DNA from: Magicicada septendecula
Lineage: Eukaryota > Arthropoda > Insecta > Hemiptera > Cicadidae
Assembly (NCBI GenBank): GCA_034769895.1
Contig: CM068372.1
Location: 438,654,958 to 438,718,957, forward strand
DNA: 64,000 nucleotides
Direction of reading: 5' to 3'
In this document: piece by piece, positions 46,340-57,088 of the stretch
Numbering within the stretch: position 1 is the stretch's first letter
Layout: every line of letters starts with the position of its first letter
Position numbers and translations under genes: made by a program
Notes under the pieces: model-generated
What the model was told of the DNA's origin: nothing
What the model saw: only the letters and a program-made list of their open reading frames with translations
The model's database searches: none

Positions 46340-46875
46340 CATAGAAGAGAAATGCAGCAGCCTCTCCACCCCAACGCCACTCAAACCTTCACGTCAGTGA
46401 ACCCTGTTACGCCGAGCAATCCACTCCAAGATTGTGGTAACCAATCCCTTCGTCGTAGTGGATCGGTAAGCAAAGGAGAGATGGGGGTTCTGTCAGGCCA
46501 GTCTTGGGGTACCCTGGGCAGGCAGGATGGTTCACATCGGCAGCAGGATTTGCATCTAGTGTGGAGGCGGGGGAGGCTATAGTAGTCCAACGGCTGCACA
46601 CATGGGCTGAGTCAGTTAGCCTACTGCGACCGGACAGAGAGAACTCGTCAGCTGAGGTGAAAGCAACTCTCTAAGGGAAAAGCACCCCGAAACCAAAGTT
46701 CCTGGTCCTCCAGGTTGGGGGTTAGATCGATATCCCACCTGTGAAACTCGTTTGTGTGCAGAAACCTGTCAGTTTCTCAGCCAGTCAGTTGACTGCACTT
46801 GACCAGGACAACTGGCGGAGGCTGTTAAAGGAGGCCTTGACTGAGTAATGGGTTGTCGCGCCGCTGATGAAGAAG
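46340..46875 (+). pseudogene. Internally deleted LINE: GC-rich 5' part joined to 3' end
   Basis: The first 400 bp are GC-rich and resemble a LINE 5' region (TTCCTGGTCCTCCAGGTTGG block). The last 90 bp (GACAACTGGCGGAGGCTG onward) are the LINE terminus also found antisense at 960-1075, ending in a GAAGAAGAAG tail. The whole coding centre is missing. Confidence 0.5.
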
Positions 46876-47154
46876 AAGATTACTGGTGTTAGACGAGTTT
46901 ATAATCCATTCGTATTCCATTATAATCCATACTCTTTAACATATACCCTGACAATTTTGTCCGTACATAGGAAAGATACTGTTGTATTAAATTAAAATTA
47001 CGAGTTTTCCTTTGTCGTTGATAAAGCGATAGCTGCTAGTTCCAAATAACAATTATAATGAGTATTACACCAGTGATAAATATCTTACGAATATAACATT
47101 ATGAGCAAAAGGAAAAAATCAAACAAAAGCCTACGGTTTTACAAGGAAGACTAA

Positions 47155-47605
47155 AATTCGTATTTATAAGGTGAAGGTCAGAAGCATGGAGTTTACAGTT
47201 TGGAAGTATGGGAAATAGACAGGAAAAAATAAGACGAAAATGAAAGCAGTAGAAACGAACTTTTGGAGCAGATGTTCCACGCAGATTAGACTTCGCAGAG
47301 TAACGGCTATAATTTTAATATAATATACACAGTTGATGCAGGCCGGCTGAAATTGACACTTGCGACGCATGGCCAATGACAGGTGGCGTAAGAAACTATG
47401 GAAATTTATATCCACATCGAATCCACATTTTTATGTGGACGAGGAAGATCACGAAGATCTTGTAAAGTGGACGTTGATGATGTCGTGTCTAGTAGATACC
47501 TTACGGATGATGAGTGACAAGTCAGGAATAAATGGGAGCAGATACAAGACGTTGTAAATAACTGGTCGTATGATGGTAATAAAGACATCTTTACCCCACC
47601 GGAAT
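47155..47605 (+). pseudogene. LINE C-terminal remnant
   Basis: VYSLEVWEIDRKNKTKMKA-like segment, then NFWSRCSTQIRLRRV, LRRMANDRWRKKLWKF and a DVDDVVSSRYLTDDEQ-like ending across frames. Same protein architecture as 8876-9475. The ORF is broken several times. Confidence 0.7.
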
Positions 47606-47949
47606 GAATGAAGGCACCGTATTACTCTGCATTATTATTTGAGAAATAAAACGGATTTAGTTTATGCATTCGGCGGGAAAGGATGAAGGGCCAATTTCAA
47701 GCACCCTACAGATTATCGCTTGAGGGAAGAAACTCCAACAGAACAGCCTGGACCTTCAAGTATGGGGGCTGTAGCGATGGGCCAGGAACTCGTCACCTGT
47801 AACACTCTTAATCGCATAAGACGCGATCACGAGTCTCGCGAATTTGATAAACACGAATTTCCGGTCGAAAATGTATATATTAAGTTTGACGTGAGAAAAC
47901 TGAGTAGCATCCATGATACAAAATATCTTAAAAAATATGTTAACCATTA

Positions 47950-48845
47950 TTTATATTGAAACTGCATCATCATGATCATCATCATCATCTTCTTCTTCTT
48001 CTTCTTAATGGTTTTAGGCTGTAGCGGCCTGTTTCTATTCCTCAGTCCACATATTTTTAGGTCTACCAACTTGTCTTCTGCCTCTAGGCTTGTAATCTTT
48101 CTCCATCTTCGGTATTCTACTTTTTTCCATTCTATTGATGTATTGAAGCCATTATCTTCTGTATTCTTTAATCCTTTCATTAACTGCAATAATATCTAAA
48201 TTACTTCTTATCTCTCTAATTTCTTATATGATCTTGTCTATTACACCTTTCAGTTGATCTCACAAATTTCATTTCTGCTGTATGTATCTTCTGCTCATCT
48301 GTTTTCTTTATGACCCTAGTTTCAGAACCATACAGTAGTGTAGGTATTGCCATTGTTTTATAAAATTTTATTAGCGTTTTTTTTCTACATTTATTTCCCA
48401 CCATATTCCAGATCTTTCCGCACATTCTTGTGAAATTCGTCACTTTATTTTCTATATCTCTATTTTGATCATAAGTAATGTCACCTCCAAGATAGTTAAA
48501 ATGTCTTACTTCTTCTATGCGTGTGTTGTCTTTGCATATTTTTTCCGAACCGGCTCGTCTCTTATAAAGGCCATTACTTTTGTCTATGATTCAGGTATAT
48601 TACAGTTATATTCTTTTCCTGTTTTATGTAAGATATAACTCCTTTATTGCTCGCTGGAGATCGTCTTCTGAAGTGACGAATAAAGCTTGGTCATCCTCGA
48701 AGAGAATGGTTTTCAAGCTTTTTTTTCAGTGGATTGTTCTTCAAGCTGTCGTCAGGGGATTGTTCTTTCCTTTTTTTGAGGATATCATCTACATAAAGGT
48801 TAAAAATTAATGGTGACAGACAACAACTTTGTCTTGAACCTGCAT
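47950..48845 (-). pseudogene. LINE reverse-transcriptase remnant with degraded active site
   Basis: The minus strand begins SRQSCCLSPLIFNLYVDDIL and, after stops, LFEDDQALFVTSEDDLQRA, in which FEDD stands where FADD/YADD is expected. It then gives FYKTMAIPTLLYGSETRVI, HTAEMKFVRSTERCNRQD and a C-terminal end with a (GAA)/(GAT) tail at 47965-48006. Same family as 42770-43135. Confidence 0.85.
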
Positions 48846-48910
48846 ATATTAAAAATTATTTTTACCCAGATATCCTGTAAAGAGAAATGTTGAATTTTTA
48901 AAGTACGTGG

Positions 48911-49032
<122 letters not shown>

Positions 49033-49364
49033 CCGTGGTGGCAGTTACAGTTTAGGCGTGGTCAGCAAAATGGTGTCACTGCAGTGCACATATCTGACAT
49101 AACTCGGTCACTTGACCTCTCCACTAAATTGTGAGTTATGTGCTGTCAAGGCAATACAGTCGGACTCATGCACCGTAGCCTTGCATTTAAACCGACGTCA
49201 CATCCTCATGTATCATATCACATAGATCCTACGTTCGTGTTATATTATACTATAGGAACTTAATTTCTTAGACGTTCTCGCCGCACAGAAAGATATTATA
49301 TGGAAATAGTTTCTCAAAGTAGCAACAGGATATTTCGTAAAAAATACTAATAATAGAATTTAAT

Positions 49365-49695
49365 TAGTAAAGAACGGAGGCTTTCACGGCAGCAGGTATC
49401 TAACCGGTAAAGAATGCAGGCTTTCACGGCAGCAGGTATCTAACTGGTAAACAATGCAGGCTTTCACGGCAGCAGGTATCTAACTGGTAAACAATGCAGG
49501 CTTTCACGGCAGCAGGTATCTAACTGGTAAACAATGCAGGCTTTCACGGCAGCAGGTATCTAACTGGTAAAAAATGCAGGCTTTCACGGCAGCAGGTATC
49601 TAACTGGTAAACAATGCAGACTTTCACGGCAGCAAGTACCTAACTGGTAAACAATGCAGACTTTCACGGCAGCAGGTATCTAACTGGTAAACAAT
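49365..49695. repeat. Minisatellite, eight copies of a 40-bp unit
   Basis: CTTTCACGGC recurs at exact 40-bp steps: 49381, 49421, 49461, 49501, 49541, 49581, 49621, 49661. Copies differ by one to three substitutions. Each unit contains GGCTTTCACGGC, the complement of the GCCGTGAAAGCC motif at the right end of the PLE-type element at 20639-21015. Confidence 0.95.
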
Positions 49696-49786
49696 TGCTA
49701 GACTATTAAGGCGTGGTTTATCGTCATTCAAATTATTGTTGTTATCGAAAAATTGGTAACAACGCTGACCACAAAGTGTATTGCAA

Positions 49787-49872
49787 ACTTAACAAACAAG
49801 ATTCACAATAAAACCAAAACTATATTTGGTTGTTGGTTTTTGTTTTATTGCGAATCTTGTCGGTTAAGTTTA
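49787..49872. repeat. Imperfect inverted repeat (hairpin)
   Basis: Arms of about 30 bp at 49787-49816 and 49843-49872 (AAACTTAAC, AAGATTC, CAATAAAAC and complements) separated by 26 bp. No hammerhead core is inside. It may be a small foldback element. Confidence 0.7.
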
Positions 49873-50239
49873 CTAAATAGTTTGTCGACCATCTCTGCTA
49901 TAACAACCGTAATTTTAATGATGATGATGAACTACAGCTAAACATCCCGTCAATTGTTTACCAATCAGAATTTAATTAGGTTCATAAGATTTACTTTCAT
50001 AAGATCGTCGTCATCGCCGCATGCACTTCAGGTACTACACTTCAGCCTGTTCCGTCTTTGTTCTTCCATCTTTTCTGGGCTTCCCTATGTCTATGTTTCC
50101 TGGCGGTCTATAATTTGTTGCTCGACCTCATCCTTTCGGCGTGTTGTTGTTTTTCCTATTTCTACTAATTATATCGAATCCTGTCATCTATAATATATAC
50201 TATGAATGTAATCCTTATATATATATATATATAAAATAT

Positions 50240-50433
50240 ATACACACATGCATACACATCTCGACACACACACACACATACATACATACATACATACACA
50301 CACACATACATACATACACACATACATACGTACATACATACATACACACATACATACATACATACATACATACATACATACACACATACAGCCCATACAT
50401 ACATACACCCATACATACATACACACATACATA
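50240..50433. repeat. (CATA)n-rich microsatellite
   Basis: CATACATA units with interspersed CACA, about 190 bp. Open frames over it are artefacts. Confidence 0.95.
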
Positions 50434-50689
50434 AAAGGTAACAGGTTTGAAGCTAACTGCACTTTGCGGAAATAATTTTTGAGTAGGTGAATTAATACAT
50501 TTATTGTTTTTTTTTAATATAAGACATGTACAGTTTATATCTGATAATTATTTGTTTGAAAATATAAACTTTGATCTATTTGAGAGTTATAAACTAAAAG
50601 AGAGAGTCTTTACTTATTTTATACTTTATAAATAGGGGTTTCTTTCTTCACATATATATAACATGACTTTCCTGGATTTGGTGGGTTAA

Positions 50690-51130
50690 GTTGCATCAGT
50701 CCGGACGATCGCACGGGCCTGCTCCTACGCTTTCACACCGGCTGTTGTCTTCCTAAGGTTGGATGTTGATCATAAGAGTTTCCTCGTGGGCAGTGTGTTC
50801 GACCAAATTGCTCCTGGTTTAGTCCTCGTTGACATCCAACGGTCACTGACGATCTCGAACGCCGTGCCTGAATTCGTGTTACTAATTCAGGCGCTCCCTC
50901 GACGATATACTCCGGCTTCCCAAGGACTGGCAGGAACTCCAATTTCCCACCGCAGACTTCCGAGTCAATTTGAGAGACTGTGTAACTCACGACTAAGCAG
51001 CGCTTTTATAGGTCTACACACATGATGTAATTTTTAATGTTAATACGTTCTAGATTGTTCGAGAAAACAGACCATGTGCTGGTGGGCAAGAATTTCAGGT
51101 TTCTAGACTGTTCCAAACCACGTGTTTTCA
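50690..51130 (-). promoter_or_regulatory. LTR-like promoter with heat-shock-element motifs
   Basis: Minus strand: TATAAAAG at 51003-51010. Upstream are an HSE-like array TTCTAGATTGTTCGAGAA (as written on the plus strand, 51048-51065) and a second one at 51101-51114 (TTCTAGACTGTTCC). The 300 bp downstream of the TATA box are GC-richer and hold an 85-codon open frame with no known motif. The architecture resembles the U3/TATA layout of the LTRs in this window, so an LTR of another family is likely; a host heat-inducible promoter is the alternative. Confidence 0.45.
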
Positions 51131-51139
51131 ACTGCATGT

Positions 51140-53235
51140 GATTCCATAACTAATTACTTTGTCAAGTGAATAAATTTTATTAAAATTTATTTAATCCTAA
51201 AATAATTAATTATTAATAGTTACTCCAATTCACACATTAATAACAGACTTACAGTGTGTGTGTTAATTGGTTTAGTGTTAATTATCGTCACTCAATTCGT
51301 TATGCGCGCAACACATATGCACTCTCAAATTACACTACACTGCTGTTTTTTATTGTTTGCAATCGTCTTAATCTACGTTAACATGCAGACTTATCCTAAT
51401 AACAATAGCGTCTTATCACATTCAAACCCTTTTTCCAGGACACCAATTAAGGCTTATTGAAAACGTGTGCCCATATATTCACACATAGTGTGACTGTTTG
51501 TCTGATTTCAATATATATATACTCACACACACATATATATATTGTGACGATACATATAAATATTTTCGCATAGGATAGTTTTATGTGTATAAATTATGCA
51601 CAAGTCTATATTGGAGGTGTAGAAAAATTATTTATTCATCACAAAAGTAAATAATTGTTTATATGATATACAGTATTTAAATTAACAAAGTGTCATGTAT
51701 AGTATTTTATTAGTTATAAAAGAGTTTATATAGTTCAGTTTGGATAAGTTTTACTTGACACGTAGAATTCCTTTACACTCGGCGTGACGTCACTCGCTCC
51801 GCCGCTGCTACGTTCTCTCTGCACTGATCGCCGCTCTGCTCTCTCCCTCTCTCTCTCTTTCGCTGCGCTGGGGTTCGCCGAACAACTGATAACACTAATT
51901 GCAGATTTCACACACAAATTGTCACTTTGCGAATCGTTAGTTTTCTCCCTCGCAATTGGTTATTATTAATTATTGATTGTTATTAATTTTTTATTCTCAG
52001 GGTGATAATGAGTGATAATTTTAAAAGCGGTGTATAATTCTTACACCTTCCGGCTATTCTTGAAGTGTTCCGCGTTTATAAGGATTTACCACGGTAGATA
52101 AATCTTTCTAAGCGAAAAATCTTCCACTAACACGTAATAGCACTTAATATAATTATAATTGGTAGTTCACCCGCTTGGTTCTAGTCGACAAACTCGAAAA
52201 GAGTCCCAAGACTTAGAGTTACTCTAGATTAAACCAGTTCGAACAAGAAAAACTCTTGACGAAGAGCACACGCTCACTATGCAACGGCTTCCGATGAACT
52301 GCCTCGAAGTGCACATGACCACCGACGGATCTGTCTGAAATTAGGGGCTTCTGAGTGGTCAATCGACTGTCTACGTGGTAGATTGGACAAAAGATAGACG
52401 CGTTGCAGGCGAATCTTTGTATAAGTCTGCGAGAGCCTGCATAGATTTTATCTAGAAATTTTATTACTCTTCAATTGATAAGCGTGAAAAGTTACGTTTT
52501 CAATTACTAAAAAACCACATTTAAAAAATAACTGAGAACAACAGAGTATGTAGAAAATGTAGCTATTTCCATAAATAATTCACTGTCCAAGTCTCATGCC
52601 GATCGGTTAACTCACGCGGAAGATATAACAACGAAGGTTCACCACACGCGAACGCGCGCACATATTCACAAACAAAGTACATGGCATTATAGAGCAAACA
52701 TTTCCAAAGAATTTGGTATACACAAGTCCTTATCCATCACTAAATACAAAACTTATAGCTAATTGACAAAAATTGCATAAATCAATTTAAAACATGTTAA
52801 TGTCCGTCATCCATGCTCTGATATACTTATTCTAGATCATCATCCTGTGTTTTGTTGCAATATACACACACACTCAAATAACCCCAATTCATTTCTTCAT
52901 TACTACTGCGAGCTAAAGCTCTGAATGAACTTATTACATTCACCACTGAGGATGGCACACCACAAAAAAAAAATAGGCAAAATGTTTTGTGCTCATAAGG
53001 ATAACAACAAAACGTGATAATTAACTGACAATAAGTGTTGTTACTAATTCGAGATGTTCGTTCTGAGCCACAGTTGGCAAGACTCCAAATAAAGCAGCGT
53101 TTCGCAAAACGTCTTCAATGACAATATCGTTTATTATTTTAGCAGTTACCAGCCCTTACTATTTTCTAAAAGCTTCTTATTTAGAAAATACACTTAGTTC
53201 CTTCTTGACACCATCATTCCTCTTACCATCTCTTA
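51140..53235. other. No recognisable gene
   Basis: A TATAAAAG at about 51715 on the plus strand and a GC-richer stretch at 51780-51880 hint at another LTR-like promoter, but no boundaries are seen. The rest is AT-rich. Confidence 0.35.
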
Positions 53236-53239
53236 GTTA

Positions 53240-53415
53240 CGTCCTGCCATTGAACGCAACGATAACATTACCAAAAAAGCTTGGCAGTCCACAGTGAGAG
53301 GTAAAAGAGATCCAGGACGCCCAAAAACAAGATGGACACAAACAACAAACTTATGAGATACATTGTAATAACCTGTGAAACCATGACCAATGCCTAATCT
53401 CTGATCTAGATGATG
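53240..53415 (+). pseudogene. Short LINE C-terminal remnant
   Basis: STVRGKRDPGRPKTRWTQ is the GRPK(T/R)RW block near the end of many non-LTR reverse-transcriptase proteins, followed by stops and a GATGATGATG run. Very short. Confidence 0.5.
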
Positions 53416-53419
53416 ATGA

Positions 53420-54318
53420 TTTCTTTTTTATAGCCTATTCTTTTTTTATCTCCATGATACTAAGATTACCAAGTTTTCCAAGGAAACGATGAATGTTCTT
53501 CCCAAACATCGAATTGATAACATTTGTTCCAACCTATTTTTCCAAAATCGTAATACTGGGTATTCTATCTATATAAATATTTTCGGATAGGCCTACATGT
53601 GTATTTAAAACTGTATAAGCTAAAATTCATTTACATAATTTAAAATATATCCCACTGATACAACGCGAACTTCCTGTCTTTACAAAAACAATAAAAGAAA
53701 ATTTTTTTACCATAGGCACAACTACAAATTTAAAAGACGATTGTGTTTTCTCAGACAGACATTTCAATAAAAATAAAAAATAACTATGATGTCTATTAGA
53801 AGACTAATTCTCTAGCTAATATCATAATAACAGCGGAAATATGCGTTTATAAAATAAATCACTTTAAATTATTATTATTACTATTATTGTTATCATTAAT
53901 CGTGTATTAACATCTATTGTTCGAGTCATTATTTCTACATAAATTTCGAGTCCGTGGACCAATTAACGACAGAAAACAAGGCCCTTGTATAAATTGTTAG
54001 AAACCACAGCCGCGAGTTTGGTCATCAGCCTCGGATTGTTACTGTGTTAACTGAAAAAAAGAAAGAAAACAACAAATCGAAATAATGTGTTAGATAAAAA
54101 AGTTAACAACGACAAGAAAAAGAAAATAGATTAATTTTTTTTACTCAACTCCGTCTCTTCCCGCTCTGTGAGTTCATTAATCCGAAGAAAAGAGGAAGCA
54201 GAGGCTCGAACACGCGGTAAGCAGGTAATTTATGATAATACGCAACGCATGACGCTGGGAGGTATAAATAAACCCGGTCTCGCTAATTAACTTCTTAGTT
54301 AACTGTAAGATAATTTAA
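53420..54318. other. No recognisable gene
   Basis: AT-rich, no gene seen. Confidence 0.45.
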
Positions 54319-54320
54319 AC

Positions 54321-54437
<117 letters not shown>

Positions 54438-54439
54438 GT

Positions 54440-55268
54440 TACGGTGGTAAGTTTAAGGAGAAAAATATTGATTTCTTTTTCTCTCTTCTTACTTAAGCTA
54501 CCAACAGTCAATTGTGGGTTTATTTACTTTTCGGTTGGTAGTGGCAGTGGTTTATTAACCATATTCTACATCATCTTCTTCTTTTCTTCAATGGTCCCAC
54601 TTCTTCGTAATATTTGTGCCCATTAAGTTGAACATAGAAAGCGTTTGCAGTATTTATTGTTTGTTATTTATTGCAGTCTGTTAACAAACAAGACATTCAG
54701 TAAACATAAATACGGACACTATACCTATGAAAACTGTCGGGACGACACAAGAGTCCAACAATAATGTTTTACGCATTCGTAATCCATTTATCATTTTAGT
54801 TACACAAGATGAGCGGATAGTGCAAGTTTCAACTGACGCATTTTCTGTGTCCGACGCAAATTATGTGTTGTTTCTTAATCTGCCTTTGATGTCCCTGACT
54901 TCTTGTCTAAGCGTAGGGATCTTCGGATTTCAGTAAACATCGTCCTCCTTGACGAATCATGGTTCCTCATCTATTATTTCTAAGACCTTCGACTGGATTG
55001 TATCGTTTCTATATTGAAGTCAGAAGCAGTGTCTCGAAGCTCTATACCGAATGCCACGTTCTAAACGAGTGACTTATTACCAGTGACCAGTGGCGATTTA
55101 TGATCTGCAAACCACTACAGTTTGTATAACCTGCGATGTGACCCAGTTTTTTGTATTGTATTGAAATGTTTTCCATTTCAGCCTCTTAGCCAAGTGAATT
55201 CCAGAGTACTGTTACTTCATAACCCTAAGCAATAGGTTTGACATTGAGCTTCACCGATAACCACATTC
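54440..55268. other. No recognisable gene
   Basis: CAGTGGCGATTTATGATC at 55089 resembles a hAT terminus, but I found no partner end. No gene recognised. Confidence 0.4.
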
Positions 55269-55310
55269 CCCAACTTTGTCACTAATTATTGCCACACTGC
55301 TAAATACTTC

Positions 55311-55359
55311 GTTCTTGACGAGGCCTTTCGGTGTCTCCACCATCTTCAGGTCTTAAACG
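55311..55359 (-). ncRNA. Hammerhead ribozyme candidate, well formed
   Basis: Minus strand: stem I GAC/GTC, CTGAAGA, extra T, stem II GGTG/CACC with a GAGA tetraloop, GAA, palindromic stem III AGGCCT, C as cleavage base. Among the best formed in the window. Confidence 0.8.
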
Positions 55360-55398
55360 AACTTTGTCACTACTTATTCCCACACTGCTAGATACTTC

Positions 55399-55447
55399 GT
55401 TTTTGACGAGGTCTTTCGGTGTCTCCACCAACTTCAGGTCTTAAACG
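55399..55447 (-). ncRNA. Second tandem hammerhead, box mutated
   Basis: Same layout one 88-bp unit away, but the first box reads CTGAAGT and stem III AGACCT is no longer a perfect palindrome. Probably inactive. Confidence 0.65.
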
Positions 55448-55808
55448 ACGAACGGCCTCGTCAAGAACGAAGTATTTAGCAGGGTGGCAATAAGTAGTGA
55501 CAAAGTTGGTGTTAAGATGGCTGCTAATAAAACTAACAAAACGGAAAAGATAACCACTTTGTTTACAGAAATAAATTTTGAAGATTTAGCTATTTATGGG
55601 TGAAGAGACAATGGTTTTCTGGCGGCAGTTTGTAGGGCTTATTGAATCCACTGTTCTTTACCTACGAGAAATGTAGATTTAGTTGTCCATGACGTGTCCA
55701 AGTATTATTAAAAACTGGAGTATACTATATACTCCAAAGGATATCACGGCCGGAGTCAATGACAAAAGAATGTATTATATCCGGGCTGTCTGGATGCTTT
55801 CTTCAGTC

Positions 55809-55852
55809 ATTGTCTAACGTTTCGGCCACCCACCGGAAGCCTTCTTCAGTAC
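55809..55852 (-). ncRNA. Hammerhead-like core, left arm
   Basis: Minus strand: CTGAAGA, extra A, stem II GGC/GCC with a long loop, GAA, ACGT, T. Stem I pairs only with a bulge (GTCT/AGAC). Boxes intact, helices weak. Confidence 0.5.
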
Positions 55853-55952
55853 AGACGTTTTTAAAAGTGTTCGACAAAGGGTGGAGAGCCGAACTTTGCT
55901 TTGCTTTTACCTCGGTTGCTTTTACTTTCGGCGAACACGTAAAACATTTTTT

Positions 55953-55992
55953 CTACTGAAGAAGGCTTCCGGTGGGTGACCGAAAAGTTAGA
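55953..55992 (+). ncRNA. Hammerhead-like core, right arm (decayed)
   Basis: CTGAAGA and GAA are kept, but stem II reads GGC/ACC and stem III AAGT is no longer palindromic. Likely inactive. Confidence 0.45.
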
Positions 55993-56164
55993 AAATGACT
56001 GAATAAAGCAATCGACCACGGCCAAACACCCCGGATATAATAAATTCTTTTATCAATGACTCCGGCCGTGATAGCACTCACTGAAATATACTATTAACAC
56101 GCAGAACACAATTAATAGATAAACTTATTTATTTAGATAAAGTTCTTTAAATTATTACCTTATT

Positions 56165-56206
56165 GCCTGAACTAGTTTTTGTCCATTGCGAACTTCATCA
56201 GAGGCT
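56165..56206 (-). ncRNA. Hammerhead candidate with one core change
   Basis: Minus strand: stem I GCCT/AGGC, CTGATGA, extra A, stem II GTTC/GGAC, then AAA where GAA is expected, palindromic AACTAGTT, C. The G-to-A change should impair cleavage. Confidence 0.65.
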
Positions 56207-56244
56207 CCAATTTTATCAGAGAGTATTACATTTTTTTATCACCA

Positions 56245-56285
56245 GCCTCTGATGAATCTCGCAGTGAGCGAAAACTTGTTCAGGC
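56245..56285 (+). ncRNA. Hammerhead ribozyme candidate, intact boxes
   Basis: Stem I GCCT (56245-56248) with AGGC (56282-56285), CTGATGA 56249-56255, extra A, stem II CTCGC/GTGAG (one G-U), GAA 56270-56272, stem III AAC-TT-GTT, cleavage base C 56281. Four-pair stem I and GTTC cleavage context. Confidence 0.75.
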
Positions 56286-56364
56286 AATAAAATAAATTAT
56301 ATTTATTTTTATTTTTATAAAATAGTTGTATTCCGCGTCGTAACAGTATATTTTAGTTTGTAAA

Positions 56365-56980
56365 AATTTAGCATTCATATTTTTAAAATATTTGGTTGCT
56401 TTGCCATGAGAATCGCTTTGAAAGGAAGTCTGGATTGTCATTCATTGATCCCCCCCCCCCCAAAAAAAAAACAATAATTTGCTAAATCCTTATCATTATT
56501 AATATTATTCTTTGTTTTATTAAGATTTATATTATTTATTTCGACGTTTTTAAGGTGTCTTTTAGTGTAGAATCGTTAATTTCTTTCACTTTATTAATAT
56601 AACAACAAATTAGTGTGTTTTAATACAATCAAGTAACAATTTACTCTAAGCCACTACTATTATAATCCTTAATTGGAGCGGAAGAGCTTAGAACACTGAC
56701 CACTGAAATTATCCTAGATCAAGTCTTGAAGCTTGTAACGGTCCCCTTAGGGTACGGCCGTTACGTAAAATTTAAAAGTAGACGTTTGTCCTAGATGAAG
56801 CGAAAATGTGCTGGAGCCCAGTGTGACAGAACTTGCAATAAAACACTCATTTAAACCATAACAACCTTTTATTAGTGTTTCTTCATTTCATCAACATAAC
56901 ATGTTTTACTACAGTGTTCAAACGATTGAATTCTTGTATTTTTTGATAGCAGTTCTTAGTTTTCATTTTATCGACAATAT
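56365..56980. other. No recognisable gene
   Basis: AT-rich. A C10-A10 homopolymer junction lies at 56451-56470. Confidence 0.45.
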
Positions 56981-56983
56981 AGG

Positions 56984-56984
<1 letters not shown>

Positions 56985-57038
<54 letters not shown>
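56985..57038. repeat. (TA)n microsatellite
   Basis: About 54 bp of TA. A second, shorter TA array at 57248-57266 lies on the other side of the palindromic element. Confidence 0.95.
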
Positions 57039-57040
<2 letters not shown>

Positions 57041-57088
57041 GATCACTTTCTGCTACAGTTCGTTTCTTGATATGTATAAAGTATTTAA

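Larger units (their letters stand above)
55272..55505. mobile_element. Tandem plus inverted hammerhead repeat, 88-bp unit
   Basis: Two units in direct repeat on the minus strand (55272-55359 and 55360-55447, exact 88-bp spacing of AACTTTGTC). They are followed by a partial unit in opposite orientation (55448-55505) that begins just upstream of the ribozyme cleavage region. The unit includes an entire hammerhead. Tandem hammerhead monomers are known from PLE and retrozyme-type elements. Confidence 0.75.
55741..56075. mobile_element. PLE-type inverted-repeat element
   Basis: Ends TATCACGGCCGGAGTCA and its complement, with arms of 100 bp or more. GGGGTGTTTGGCCGTGG-type and CCGGCCGTGATAGC motifs match the elements at 1921 and 20639. 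Two hammerhead positions, one per arm. No clear 12-bp target duplication was found. Confidence 0.7.
56083..56359. mobile_element. Foldback element with paired hammerheads
   Basis: Outer inverted ends AAATATACTATTAACACGC and complement; inner ends GCCTGAAC. Hammerhead cores lie on both arms. Same family as 1150-1300. Only a few bases separate it from the 55741 element. Confidence 0.7.

Noticed and set aside
49365-49695. CRISPR-like array
   Set aside because: The 40-bp units are contiguous without unique spacers and the sequence is eukaryotic; it is a minisatellite.
50141-50475. Several overlapping open frames with Tyr-Ile-His or Met-Tyr-Val-Cys repeats
   Set aside because: Artefacts of the CATA microsatellite.
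55089-55106. CAGTGGCGATTTATGATC as a hAT left end
   Set aside because: No inverted partner or 8-bp duplication found nearby.
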